A stretch of DNA of 64,000 bases from Verrucomicrobia subdivision 3 bacterium UBA693 (GTDB taxonomy: Bacteria > Verrucomicrobiota > Verrucomicrobiia > Limisphaerales > UBA8199): NCBI GenBank assembly GCA_002298785.1, contig DBMR01000008.1, positions 62,001 to 126,000 of the forward strand. The letters run 5' to 3'. The position numbers were made by a program, and so were the translations under genes. Position 1 is the first letter of the stretch. The number at the start of each line of letters is the position of its first letter. Below, in pieces: positions 34,681 through 42,556 of the stretch. The notes under the pieces are model-generated. The model worked only from the letters and a program-made list of their open reading frames with translations, made no database searches and was not told the origin of the DNA.

Positions 34681-34892
34681 TGGCCGACGCGTTGCCGCAG
34701 GCGCCGTTTCATTTCCGTCGCCGACACGGCGGAAGCAGGGTCACGGCGATGGTCCGCCAAGCGCTTTTCGACGAGGGCTTCATCCTCCGCCGATAACCCC
34801 GGTTCATCCAGCTCCAGAGCGCGCCGTATCAGGGTCTGCCGCTCGCACAAGGTCAGATCGGGAAGGCAGGCCAAGACTTCTTGAAAGCTCAT
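34677..34892 (-). CDS. Antitoxin of the ParE-associated addiction-module type
   Basis: 71 aa: MSFQEVLACLPDLTLCERQT then LIRRALELDEPGLSAEDEAL and a basic helical end (EMKRRLRQRVGQ). This is the pattern of the short addiction-module component (TIGR02574-like) proteins that precede ParE toxins. The frame is intact although the toxin next to it is broken, so it is an orphan. It may still neutralise related toxins encoded elsewhere. Confidence 0.7.
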   Translation of the reverse strand: MSFQEVLACLPDLTLCERQTLIRRALELDEPGLSAEDEALVEKRLADHRRDPASAVSATEMKRRLRQRVGQ

Positions 34893-35210
34893 GTTATGAA
34901 CATACTGCTGAGCCAGGCGGCTGTCGAGATTTAGACCGGCCAGAAGCAGGACCTACAGCAACGCTTGAGTCTGCATAATTCAGGCCAGGTTCCACACCCG
35001 TCGAAGTTTACTCCCTGGCAAGTCCGTTCCGCGACGACCTTTCGGGGGAAGGAACGGGCGCTGGCCTTTGGGCGCTACTTGAAGAGCGGCTCCGGCCGTG
35101 CCTTCCTGAAGCGGCACCTTTAGTTGGCGTCTCTTCGTTTCGGTAGAATACAGGAGAACCCGGTCCGCCGAAATCCCGTCCACGTGAAACATGAGGAAGC
35201 CGAACAGGCA
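34893..35210. other. Gene-free stretch between toxin-antitoxin remnants
   Basis: 318 nt. A 79-codon minus-strand frame (34980-35219, MLRCLFGFLMFHVDG...) is open but has no ribosome site and no recognisable fold beyond a VLLYSTETKRRQL segment. I see decayed sequence rather than a gene here. Confidence 0.5.
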
Positions 35211-35305
35211 CCGCAGCATCAGAGACGCGTGCGCCAGTGGCGGTCGTGCCGTGCGGCAGGCAGAACCGCCACCACAGTGACTGTCTGTTCCCGTTCGCGC
35301 ACCTC
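35211..35305. repeat. Direct repeat copy 2 (toxin 3' end)
   Basis: 95-nt partner of 34373-34469, differing by the missing TC and a few substitutions. The pair points to tandem copies of one toxin-antitoxin module, the upstream one eroded. Confidence 0.8.
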
Positions 35306-35308
35306 TCG
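35219..35308 (-). pseudogene. 3' fragment of a second ParE-family toxin gene
   Basis: The frame EVREREQTVTVVAVLPAARH then DRHWRTRL and a stop is the conserved C-terminus of ParE toxins and is uninterrupted here, unlike copy 1. The N-terminal two thirds and any antitoxin of this copy are absent. It lies directly after the stop of the membrane-anchored hypothetical gene, whose reading frame may have been joined to it by an earlier deletion. Confidence 0.65.
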
Positions 35309-35310
35309 GC

Positions 35311-36060
35311 CTAAGAAAGTTGGGTCACGGTTTTGGTTTGAGCAGGATGTTTGATACACCCGAACAGGTAGAGTGTTCCATCCGGCATCGGCTTGCCTGG
35401 CAACAAAGCGCCGGGGAGTTGCAGCACCAGGCTCATCCGTTTCCCGCATTCGGTGCAGACCGGGAACTCGGCATCCTGGACCCAGGCCGGGCTGCCGCCA
35501 ACTCGGGCTTGAAATATGGGATCGAACTCGAAGGTCTCGGCGCCCGCGGCGAGCAAATATGCCAGGAGATCGGTTGGATACTCGGGGCACACGGCGGCAA
35601 GCGCGCTCATAAGCCGGGGGTTGTCCTTGACGTATTTGTCGGGAGAAAACTGGTTCCGTTCTTTGCCGGTCTTCGTCAGATTACGAGGCACCGGGACGAT
35701 CCGATAAACCTGTCCGCGCAACACCGGTTCGGGGGTGGTCGACGATGCGCGGCGGAAGCTCACGCCGGCGCTGGCGTCAGTGGAAATGGTCCCGCCCGCC
35801 CACGGCTCGACAAAGGAAGACACCGGAATGGTCCAGTCCGTGTCCGTGCCGGAGCGGCGGTTCGTCCGCGCCAGCACCGCGCAGGAAGGGGTCTGTGTCC
35901 CGAGGTGGTCAATCTGTGAGTAGATGTCTTCGAGTTGCTGATCGTCGGCGGCCTGCGCGCAGCGAATAATGTGGAGCCGCTTGCGATTGAAGCGCATCAA
36001 GACCACCGCCAAAGGGATGGCCATGGCCGCAATCACAACTCCGAAGACAATCTTCAGCAT
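35311..36060 (-). CDS. Membrane-anchored protein with C-terminal Cys-pair domain
   Basis: 249 aa. N-terminal helix (IVFGVVIAAMAIPLAVVLM) anchors it, followed by a cytoplasmic or periplasmic domain. The C-terminal third has PAWVQDAEFPVCTECGKRMS, LVLQLPG and TLYLFGCIKHP, a combination seen in DUF1963/YwqG-type proteins with a small metal-binding C-x2-C. Function unknown. Divergent from the MerR pair. Confidence 0.65.
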   Translation of the reverse strand: MLKIVFGVVIAAMAIPLAVVLMRFNRKRLHIIRCAQAADDQQLEDIYSQIDHLGTQTPSCAVLARTNRRSGTDTDWTIPVSSFVEPWAGGTISTDASAGVSFRRASSTTPEPVLRGQVYRIVPVPRNLTKTGKERNQFSPDKYVKDNPRLMSALAAVCPEYPTDLLAYLLAAGAETFEFDPIFQARVGGSPAWVQDAEFPVCTECGKRMSLVLQLPGALLPGKPMPDGTLYLFGCIKHPAQTKTVTQLS

Positions 36061-36246
36061 GCTTGATCCCGCACACCGTCAGGGTGTTGGCCATTCGAAC
36101 CGGCTGGGTTCGAATGTACGCACGGCTGACGTTCAGTGTGCCGTGCGTTTATGGAAGCAGACAGTGCTGCAACATCAAGGATTTCCGCATCGCGCCGGAG
36201 TTCCGTGATCGGTCAGGTGCCCCGTGTTCATTTTTTCTTTCAGCAG

Positions 36247-36275
36247 TTGACCCGTCTATGGGTTCACACTTTACG
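36247..36275 (+). promoter_or_regulatory. Possible promoter of the MerR-pair operon
   Basis: TTGACC (36247-36252), a 17-bp spacer containing ACCC-n6-GGGT, then TTTACG. The GGGT/ACCC half-sites lie in the spacer, where MerR-family proteins bind, but the spacer is not the 19-20 bp typical of MerR targets. The spacer 36061-36336 shows no gene. Confidence 0.25.
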
Positions 36276-36336
36276 GTGGGTGCAAGTCATGGCCGTGACG
36301 AAATGAGAACACAAACTGAAAACTGTAAAGGTAACT

Positions 36337-36522
36337 ATGAAGAGCAAAGTCAACGTGAAGGATTGGATCGCCATGTATCGAGAAATCGGGCTGGACGAGG
36401 CAAAGATGGATCAATGGCATAAGGTGTTTGAAACCCGTCATCCGGAGGGGCATCAGAGCTTCCTCGAGTGGCTGGGGTTGCCGCCAAATGAGATTGCTCG
36501 CATCCGGGCCGCCAGCAAATAA
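36337..36522 (+). CDS. Stand-alone copy of the MerR C-terminal domain
   Basis: 61 aa, MKSKVNVKDWIAMYREIGLD..., with an AAAGG five nt before the ATG. It aligns over nearly its whole length with the last 58 residues of the MerR regulator encoded 56 nt downstream: W-x2-M, G-x-D, MDxWH/MNRWH, FE-x-R-x-PxGHQxFL, LG and EIxRIR are shared, about half of all positions. It has no DNA-binding part. It may be a ligand-binding or dimerising partner that modulates the regulator. Confidence 0.75.
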   Translation: MKSKVNVKDWIAMYREIGLDEAKMDQWHKVFETRHPEGHQSFLEWLGLPPNEIARIRAASK

Positions 36523-36578
36523 TCGGCGGACAGCGGGCGGCGGCGCGACGCGCTGCCGCCTCGCTGGCCAGAAGCGTC

Positions 36579-37109
36579 ATGAAGACTTACACGATTTCGG
36601 AGCTCGGCCGGGAATTTGGGTTGTCCCGCAGTACGCTGCTCTATTATGACCGCATTGGAGTCTTGCCGGCCTCGGGTAGAACTGGATCCGGATATCGCAC
36701 CTACACCGAACGGGAACGGCGGCGGTTAGAGCGCGTTCGCTCGTTTCGCGAGGCCGGGCTGACTTTGAAGGATATCCGGGCGGTATTGGCATCCGGAGGC
36801 AGGCCGGGAGCGAAGTTGCTGGAAAGGCGGATGCGGGAAGCCGGAGAGAACCTGCGGGGTTTGCGGAACCAACAGCGGTTACTGGCGGGGATGCTGAATC
36901 GGATCGCCGCGGGAGCGCCTCCTCCCGCCGTGGATAAGAAGTTATGGGTGGAGATGCTGCGGTCGGCCGGGATGGATGACCAGGCCATGAATCGCTGGCA
37001 TACGGAGTTCGAGCGGCGCGCGCCGCAGGGGCACCAGGATTTCCTGGCCTCGCTCGGGATTTCCGAGGGCGAAATAGTCAGAATTCGGCAGTGGAGCCGT
37101 AAGAATTGA
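36579..37109 (+). CDS. MerR family transcriptional regulator
   Basis: 176 aa. N-terminal winged helix (residues 1-70): TYTISELGREFGLSRSTLLY, YDRIGVLPASGRTGSGYR, then a long dimerising helix with RRLERVRSFREAGLTLKDIR. Residues about 118-176 are an effector-type domain (LWVEMLRSAGMDDQAMNRWH, GHQDFLASLGISEGEI) that recurs as the separate 61-aa protein just upstream. No cysteine metal site is visible, so it is not a metal or redox MerR. It likely regulates its own operon. Confidence 0.87.
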   Translation: MKTYTISELGREFGLSRSTLLYYDRIGVLPASGRTGSGYRTYTERERRRLERVRSFREAGLTLKDIRAVLASGGRPGAKLLERRMREAGENLRGLRNQQRLLAGMLNRIAAGAPPPAVDKKLWVEMLRSAGMDDQAMNRWHTEFERRAPQGHQDFLASLGISEGEIVRIRQWSRKN

Positions 37110-37161
37110 GGATCGGCTTGGGCTGAATCCGGGAACTGAATTCCGAGCCGCGCGTGCTTAG

Positions 37162-37280
37162 CAGGCTGTTGAAAAACTCCCGGGACGCCGCGTGGGGGCA
37201 CGCGGCCTACAGGATTTGCTCGGAATTCGGTATGCCTTGTAGGCCCGGTGACCTCACCGGGCGTGTTTTTCAACAGCCTG
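37162..37280. repeat. Palindromic (MITE- or REP-like) intergenic element
   Basis: Perfect 16-bp terminal inverted repeats CAGGCTGTTGAAAAAC (37162-37177) and GTTTTTCAACAGCCTG (37265-37280) bracket two internal hairpins, CCGCGTGggggCACGCGG and GCCCGGTGacctCACCGGGC. The right end abuts the FKBP stop. The termini resemble those of IS-derived miniature elements. It may also serve as terminator for the convergent MerR and FKBP genes. Confidence 0.7.
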
Positions 37281-37598
37281 TTAGCTGATCGAGAGCAGTT
37301 CCACTTCGAAAATCAGGGTGGCTTTGGGTGGGATCGCCCCGGGGTAGCCGTCTTCCCCATAAGCCAGCTCGGGAGGAATGGTCAGGCGTGCTTTATCCCC
37401 GACGCACATCGTTGCGACTCCTTGATCCCAGCCCTGGATCACCTGGCCGGTGCCCAGCACGAAAGCGAAAGGTTCATCCCGATCCACCGAACTATCGAAC
37501 TTGGTGCCGTCCGTCAGCCAGCCGGAGTAGTGGACAGTCACGGTATCGCCCCGTTTCGGCGAAGCGCCGGTTCCTGAGGTTAATTTTTCGATTTTCAT
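37281..37598 (-). CDS. FKBP-type peptidyl-prolyl cis-trans isomerase
   Basis: 105 aa from MKIEKLTSGTGASPKRGDTV, the normal FKBP length; a longer in-frame extension to 37676 is not conserved. It shows the family core VHYSGWLTDGTKFDSSVDR, VIQGWDQGVATMCVGDKARLTIPPELAYGEDG and IPPKATLIFEVELL, including the active-site W of QGWD, Y of VHYSGW and F of KFDS. Cytoplasmic folding helper. Confidence 0.93.
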   Translation of the reverse strand: MKIEKLTSGTGASPKRGDTVTVHYSGWLTDGTKFDSSVDRDEPFAFVLGTGQVIQGWDQGVATMCVGDKARLTIPPELAYGEDGYPGAIPPKATLIFEVELLSIS

Positions 37599-37960
37599 GT
37601 TAATGGTCGAATGGTCAGTGCAGTGCTTTCCGCTGCGGCGCCATTTGCGCTGGCCGGCACTTACGGTTTGGAGCACGCCGGCAATATGGCAGGATCGGCG
37701 CCAACCGCCATTTTTATTCTTTGGCTGAAATTCCCGCGAGCTGGGAAAAGTACGATTGACACTGGAGACCGGGGTGAAAATATGTCATATTACAGGGAAG
37801 GAACATTAAGTCTCTGCTCCTGGCGCCGGGGCTGGCGGTTGAAGCGGCCACGGGCGTGGAGTCCCGACCGGCAAACGGCGGGTGCCGGCTGGTGTGGTTG
37901 GACGTTATCCCGCAGACTGTGCAGTTGTGCGGAAACCTAGGGTGATGGAGTGATCGTCGT
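37599..37960 (+). other. Leader region upstream of universal stress protein gene
   Basis: 362 nt without a gene. A promoter-like sequence is at 37756-37791, so the transcript would carry about 150-170 nt of GC-rich leader able to fold (for example GGCGCCGGGGCTGGCGG near 37820). No recognisable riboswitch. Confidence 0.5.
37756..37791 (+). promoter_or_regulatory. Promoter with dyad upstream of uspA-pcm
   Basis: A consensus -35 TTGACA (37756-37761) is followed 17 bp later by the perfect dyad AATATG-T-CATATT (37779-37791), which overlaps the -10 position. Such placement would let a regulator block the promoter. A -10 within AATATG is only a fair match. Confidence 0.45.
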
Positions 37961-38533
37961 ATGAAACTCAAACCGGCCCACAAGGAAGGCAAAGTCCTGG
38001 TTGAACTGGGACCACAAGATGAAGCGCTGTTCAAGCCGCTGCCGTTTCAAGTTCGGCGCATCCTGGTGCCGATGGACTTTTCGGAAACGGCCAAGAAAGC
38101 CCTGCAATACGCGGTACCATTCGCGTCGGCGTTTAACGCGGAGTTGATGGTGGTGCATGTCATGCAGCCGTTCAGCTTGCCTGCGGAGTTGGGCTACATT
38201 CCACCCGAAGCCGCCGAGACGCAGGAGGAGCTCAAGCAAACCGCCGAGGAAGAATTGGGCAAACTTTGCGCCCAGGAGATCGGCGTCCGCAGCCAGTTCC
38301 AGGTGCAGGTGCGGGAAGGCGTGGCCTGGCAGGAGGTGGTTTTGGCCGCGGGCGATTGTGAAGCGGACCTCATCATTCTCGCCACGCACGGGCGCACTGG
38401 TTTGCAGCATGTGCTGCTGGGCAGTGTGGCCGAGCGGGTGGTGCGGCACGCGCCTTGTCCCGTGCTCGTCGTCCGCGAACGGGAACGGGACTTCATCGCC
38501 ACCCCGGGTCAAACCGGTGCACCTTCGGCGTGA
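37961..38533 (+). CDS. Universal stress protein (UspA family)
   Basis: 190 aa with a single Usp domain (residues about 28-175): RRILVPMDFSETAKKALQYA, ELMVVHVMQPFSLPAELGYI, DLIILATHGRTGLQHVLLGSVAERVVRHAPCPVLVVR. The G-x2-G-x9-G(S/T) ATP-binding pattern (GRTGLQHVLLGS) is intact, so it should be an ATP-binding Usp. A 27-residue N-terminal tail and a 15-residue C-terminal tail extend the normal 145 aa. Its stop overlaps the pcm start by 4 nt. Confidence 0.92.
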   Translation: MKLKPAHKEGKVLVELGPQDEALFKPLPFQVRRILVPMDFSETAKKALQYAVPFASAFNAELMVVHVMQPFSLPAELGYIPPEAAETQEELKQTAEEELGKLCAQEIGVRSQFQVQVREGVAWQEVVLAAGDCEADLIILATHGRTGLQHVLLGSVAERVVRHAPCPVLVVRERERDFIATPGQTGAPSA

Positions 38534-39159
38534 TCGCCACTCAATTCACCGGACCGGGGCGCAATATCACCAGCACCCGGGTGCTGGCGGCGATGGATAA
38601 AGTGCCGCGGCACGAGTTCGTGCCGGAACGTCTGCGCTCCGCGGCGTATGAGGATTATCCGCTGCCGATTGGCTGCGGGCAGACCATTTCCCAGCCTTAC
38701 ATCGTCGCGTTCATGACCGAACAGTTGGAGTTGCACTCCAAAGACCGGGTGCTGGAAATCGGCACCGGGTCGGGTTACCAGGCGGCGGTGCTCGCCGAAC
38801 TGGCGGGGGAGGTTTTCTCCATCGAGATTTTGTCGGAGCTGGCCGAGCGTGCCGCGAACGACCTTGCCCGCCTGGGGTATGCAAATGTTCACGTGCGCAC
38901 TGGCGACGGCTACTATGGTTGGCCCGAGCACGCCCCTTTTGACGCCATCATCGTCACCTGCGCGCCGGAAGTGGTGCCGGGGCCGCTTGCCGAACAACTT
39001 GGCGAGGATGGCCGGATGATCATCCCGATCGGGCCCAGCGGCTGTCAGGAATTGGTGCTGCTGCACAAATACAAGGGCCAACTGGAACGGCGATCGGTTC
39101 TGCCCGTCCGTTTCGTGCCGATGACGGGTCAGGCAGAGTGGTCGGACAACCTGCCGTAG
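38530..39159 (+). CDS. pcm: Protein-L-isoaspartate O-methyltransferase
   Basis: 209 aa from the GTG in the GTGA overlap with the Usp gene; longer in-frame starts inside that gene are unlikely. Shows VLAAMDKVPRHEFVPERLRS, YPLPIGCGQTISQPYIVAFM (substrate loop) and the SAM site LEIGTGSGYQAAVLAEL, with VRTGDGYYGWPEHAPFDAII. Repairs isoaspartyl damage in proteins, which fits coupling with a stress protein. Confidence 0.94.
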   Translation: MIATQFTGPGRNITSTRVLAAMDKVPRHEFVPERLRSAAYEDYPLPIGCGQTISQPYIVAFMTEQLELHSKDRVLEIGTGSGYQAAVLAELAGEVFSIEILSELAERAANDLARLGYANVHVRTGDGYYGWPEHAPFDAIIVTCAPEVVPGPLAEQLGEDGRMIIPIGPSGCQELVLLHKYKGQLERRSVLPVRFVPMTGQAEWSDNLP

Positions 39160-39221
39160 GCATCCATTGCGCCGATCGAACCCGGCACCCGGTTTCGATG
39201 ATTCCCATAGGGTCCGCCGAT

Positions 39222-41192
39222 TTAGTCCGCCTTTGTAAGTTTAAGATAGCGAAGGTTCATCGGTTTCCAGCTCGCCGCGTCCTTCGGGCGGATGGCAATG
39301 ACCAGGTCGCCGGGCTGTTTGATCTCGATTTGGCCGAGGCTGACCTCCTTGAAGTTCTCCCAGCCACCGGTCTGCCCGCCCTGGCCGGTGAGGCGCTGCC
39401 CGGCGACTTCGATGACGAACTCGGAAGGGCTGGAGGGTGACGCGGAGCTCGCGCTCACTTTGTAGACGCCGGCCTGGGGAAAGCGCGCCGTCCATGAGGC
39501 CCACTCACCGGCCTTATCCCAGAAGGCAATATTGGGCTGACCATCGCGTTCCTCGGTGCCGATCTGGTCCCCGTGCAGTTCGGCGTCGTCCGCAAGCAGA
39601 CGCAAGTTGCCCTGTGCGTCCGGCGCGGGCGCTAACTTGGAAGCGGTGGCAAACGGAATATTTTTTAGATTGGTCCCGGTGATCTTAAGCGCGGCGGTGA
39701 ATTCGGAGACTTTCTTCTCCGGGAGTTTGACGACGAGGCCTTCCGGCGTTTGGTGCCATTGAACCTTCCCTTTATAACCAAGCGAACTGACGCTCTTGAG
39801 GTTATTGACCTTGGCCCCGGGCGGTTTGGCGAGTGACCGAATGAGGAGTTGTCCGTCCTCCGGCCAGCCAAGGGCGATGGCGTACAGGGTTGCGCCGCGC
39901 GTGGTGAACCGGATTTCTTTCGCGCTGTATTTAAAGTCTTCTTTGAAGGCGCCGCCCTTTACCTTCACAGCGCTTTCGCCGTACACCATCCAGGGGCGCG
40001 AGCCAAAGATGGCTTCGCCGTGGATGGCGTTCCACTCCGCCAACTGTCCCAGCATGGTTTCGACTTCGGGATCGAGCGAGCCGTCGGGGCGCTGGACGAC
40101 GTTCAGCAGCAAGTTGCCGTTCTTGCTGACATTATCGACCAGCATGTGAATGACCCAACTTACGGGTCGGAACTTCCAGTCCCGATTGTAATACCAATCC
40201 CCGATCGAGGTATCGGTCTGCCAGGGGTAGGGATCGATTTTGGGCATGATGCCGCGTTCGAGATCCTCGATCCAGCGGCCATCGGATTTTTGTTTGCAGT
40301 TGTAAACGGCCTCAGTCTTTCCGCCATGGCGAGTGGCGTCCTGGTTGTAGAGGTGGGCAATCATGCTTAACCCGGCCACATTGCCGAACGGGACGCCGCC
40401 ATCGGTATACAGCAGGTCGGGGTGGTAGTTATCCACCAGTTCTTTGATTTCGTTGAACCATTGCTGGTGCCATTTGGGGTTCTTGCTGTACCAGCCAGTG
40501 TCGCCGGGTTCAGCCGGGAAGTGGTAGAGGTCCCCGTTGGCGGGATTGGCGCCGTCGTACGGCACTCCGGCTTTCGGCCCGTCTTTGTCGGAGCGGTGGC
40601 TGCTTTGAAACCAGGTGAAGCTGGCGCCTAAATGTTCTGAGACCCCGAAGCGCAACCCATATTTGCGGGCGGCCTTCTGCCAATCCCCGACGACATCGCG
40701 TTTCGGACCCATGTTCGCGGCGTTCCAGCGATGGAGCTTCGAGTTCCAAAGAAAGAAATTGTCGTGGTGCGACCCCATGCTGACGAAGTATTTGGCTCCG
40801 GCGGCTTTATAGAGCCGCATCAGCCGGTCTGGATCCCACTTTTCCGCTTTCCACAACGGGATGATGTCTTTGTAACCGAATTCGGACGGATGGCCGTAAT
40901 GGTTGGTATGATAGGTGTAGTGCTTATTCCCGGGCTCATACATTCCGCGAGCATACCAATCGCCGTCCATGGGCACCGCTTGTGGTCCCCAATGCGCCCA
41001 GATCCCGAATTTGGCGTCCCGAAACCAATCCGGACAGGAGTAGTTGGTCAGCGACTCCATCGTCGGCTGGAACCGTCCCGGAGCGATGGGCAGGTTTAAA
41101 TCCGGGCCGGGAGACTGGGCCGCGGCTGTGGCTAACGTCGAGATGCCAGCCAGGCAGACCAGGAGCAGATGCTTGAATTCGAGAGATTTCAT
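39222..41192 (-). CDS. Secreted alpha-L-fucosidase, GH29
   Basis: 656 aa from MKSLEFKHLLLVCLAGISTL, a signal peptide cut near ATAAAQ. Residues about 45-400 are the GH29 barrel: WFRDAKFGIWAHWGPQAVPM, KYFVSMGSHHDNFFLW, GLRFGVSEHLGASFTWF and HPDLLYTDGGVPFG with the nucleophile Asp. Residues about 400-530 are the usual beta domain (KNGNLLLNVVQRPDGSLDPE). The last 120 residues (ELHGDQIGTEERDGQPNIAF to LRYLKLTKAD) form a carbohydrate-binding-like beta-sandwich. It removes fucose from outside glycans. Confidence 0.93.
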   Translation of the reverse strand: MKSLEFKHLLLVCLAGISTLATAAAQSPGPDLNLPIAPGRFQPTMESLTNYSCPDWFRDAKFGIWAHWGPQAVPMDGDWYARGMYEPGNKHYTYHTNHYGHPSEFGYKDIIPLWKAEKWDPDRLMRLYKAAGAKYFVSMGSHHDNFFLWNSKLHRWNAANMGPKRDVVGDWQKAARKYGLRFGVSEHLGASFTWFQSSHRSDKDGPKAGVPYDGANPANGDLYHFPAEPGDTGWYSKNPKWHQQWFNEIKELVDNYHPDLLYTDGGVPFGNVAGLSMIAHLYNQDATRHGGKTEAVYNCKQKSDGRWIEDLERGIMPKIDPYPWQTDTSIGDWYYNRDWKFRPVSWVIHMLVDNVSKNGNLLLNVVQRPDGSLDPEVETMLGQLAEWNAIHGEAIFGSRPWMVYGESAVKVKGGAFKEDFKYSAKEIRFTTRGATLYAIALGWPEDGQLLIRSLAKPPGAKVNNLKSVSSLGYKGKVQWHQTPEGLVVKLPEKKVSEFTAALKITGTNLKNIPFATASKLAPAPDAQGNLRLLADDAELHGDQIGTEERDGQPNIAFWDKAGEWASWTARFPQAGVYKVSASSASPSSPSEFVIEVAGQRLTGQGGQTGGWENFKEVSLGQIEIKQPGDLVIAIRPKDAASWKPMNLRYLKLTKAD

Positions 41193-41437
41193 AAAATTAT
41201 GTTCTTCGCCGGTGTGATAACACCACAGGCTGAATCGGCGCCAGAGTAGCGAAGGCCGAAAATTCTGGCGATGCTCAATTTTTGGTCGGGAAACCCCGGA
41301 ACACAGGGTGCCTTCGCTTGCATTTCCGGGTTTTGGTGATAACGATTGGAGAACCACTTCCTTACCAGCGCGGCTGAAACCTCGCGTGAACCAACGGTCG
41401 GGAAAGTGGCCAATAATCACGGCATACCAAAGGTAAT

Positions 41438-42427
41438 ATGAAACTGAGGACAGCAGCGATTTTGTTGGCATTGGGGCTGATGCGGGGTTTGGCGGAGGAG
41501 AGTTCGACCCCGACGATATTTGTGGCGCCGCTCGACGGTGATCTGAGCCAGATCCAGGGCTGGCAACCGGCGCTGGGCGAAGGTCTCGCCGAGATGCTAA
41601 TCACCGAGTTAACAAAGCTTAATAAGTTCCAGGTGCTGGAATCCACCGCCCTGGGAAATCTCAAAGAAGAAATCAAGCTGGGGGACGAAGGGTACGTCGC
41701 GAAAGACGAAAAGGTGGAGAAAGGCGGGTTCTCGGGCGCGGACTTCATGTTTCGGGGGAAGGTCACCCGGTTTGGCGCGAAATCCCAGGGAGTGAATCTT
41801 GAAGGGGTGGTTCCGGGAAGTTTGGGGGGGCTGGGGTTGAAGAAATCGAAATCCGACGTGCGGATCGACTGGCGGATTGTGGACGCCTTTAACCGCAAAG
41901 TGGTCACGAGCGGTCAAGCGGTGGGTGAGGAGTCCGGGGTCGGGTTCAACGTGGGCGTGGGCATCAATGGACGGGGCGGCGGCATCGGTTTTGACAACAA
42001 GGAATTCATGAACAGCGCCCTGGGCAAGGCTACGGTGAAAGCGATCAATGCGATCATGGCTGACGTTTCCAAGGCGTCGGTGCCGGTGTCGGGTCGCCGG
42101 CAGGCGAAAGACAAGGTGGCCCAACAAGAGGAGGCCGGGGCCAGTGCCGCCGCGGCGGCGCTCAAGAAAGCGCCGGGCAAGGTGCTGGCCGTGCCGGCGA
42201 AAGGGGTCTTGATCGTCTCGCTGGGCAGCCAGCAGGGATTCAAGAATGGGGACAAGCTGCACCTGTACGAAGCGGTCGATACGAAGGACGAAAAAGGGGA
42301 AGTGGTTTTTACCGAAGAAAAGCTGGTGGGCGAGATTACCCTGGAAAGTGTCCAGGCGGACCGCAGCAAGGCTTCCTATGCGGGGACGGCGGAGGTGAAA
42401 TCCGGCTGGATCGTCAAAGCGGAGTGA
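41438..42427 (+). CDS. CsgG-like exported protein
   Basis: 329 aa, signal peptide 1-19 (AILLALGLMRGLAEE). Residues about 25-220 resemble the CsgG/HfaB periplasmic core, with TIFVAPLDGD, ALGEGLAEMLITELTKLNKFQVLE, ADFMFRGKVTRFGAKSQG and ALGKATVKAINAIM. The residual about 80 aa are a second domain (GKVLAVPAKGVLIVSLGSQQ, GFKNGDKLHLYEAVDTKDE) of the OB/flagellar-assembly-T type. No lipobox Cys follows the signal, unlike CsgG, and no csgA/B/E/F genes adjoin it. Possibly an envelope stress or assembly protein. Confidence 0.75.
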   Translation: MKLRTAAILLALGLMRGLAEESSTPTIFVAPLDGDLSQIQGWQPALGEGLAEMLITELTKLNKFQVLESTALGNLKEEIKLGDEGYVAKDEKVEKGGFSGADFMFRGKVTRFGAKSQGVNLEGVVPGSLGGLGLKKSKSDVRIDWRIVDAFNRKVVTSGQAVGEESGVGFNVGVGINGRGGGIGFDNKEFMNSALGKATVKAINAIMADVSKASVPVSGRRQAKDKVAQQEEAGASAAAAALKKAPGKVLAVPAKGVLIVSLGSQQGFKNGDKLHLYEAVDTKDEKGEVVFTEEKLVGEITLESVQADRSKASYAGTAEVKSGWIVKAE

Positions 42428-42556
42428 GGCAGGCCGGGTCGGCGTGCGAGTGGTCTCGATCACCGGTGCGGCGCGTGTTGGGGCGTTAAGAGCAACGCTT
42501 TCTTCCCGTGCGGGGTTGGCAATCCATGCGCGACACCGTATGCTGGCGCGCGTCAT

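Noticed and set aside
34980..35219. 79-codon minus-strand frame between the toxin-antitoxin remnants
   Set aside because: No ribosome site, no family match and surrounded by decaying sequence; not enough to call a gene.
30984..36060. Second copy of the tRNA-Arg 3' end as an attachment site
   Set aside because: I scanned the region for GTTCGACCCTCTCCTCGCG-like sequence and saw no convincing repeat.
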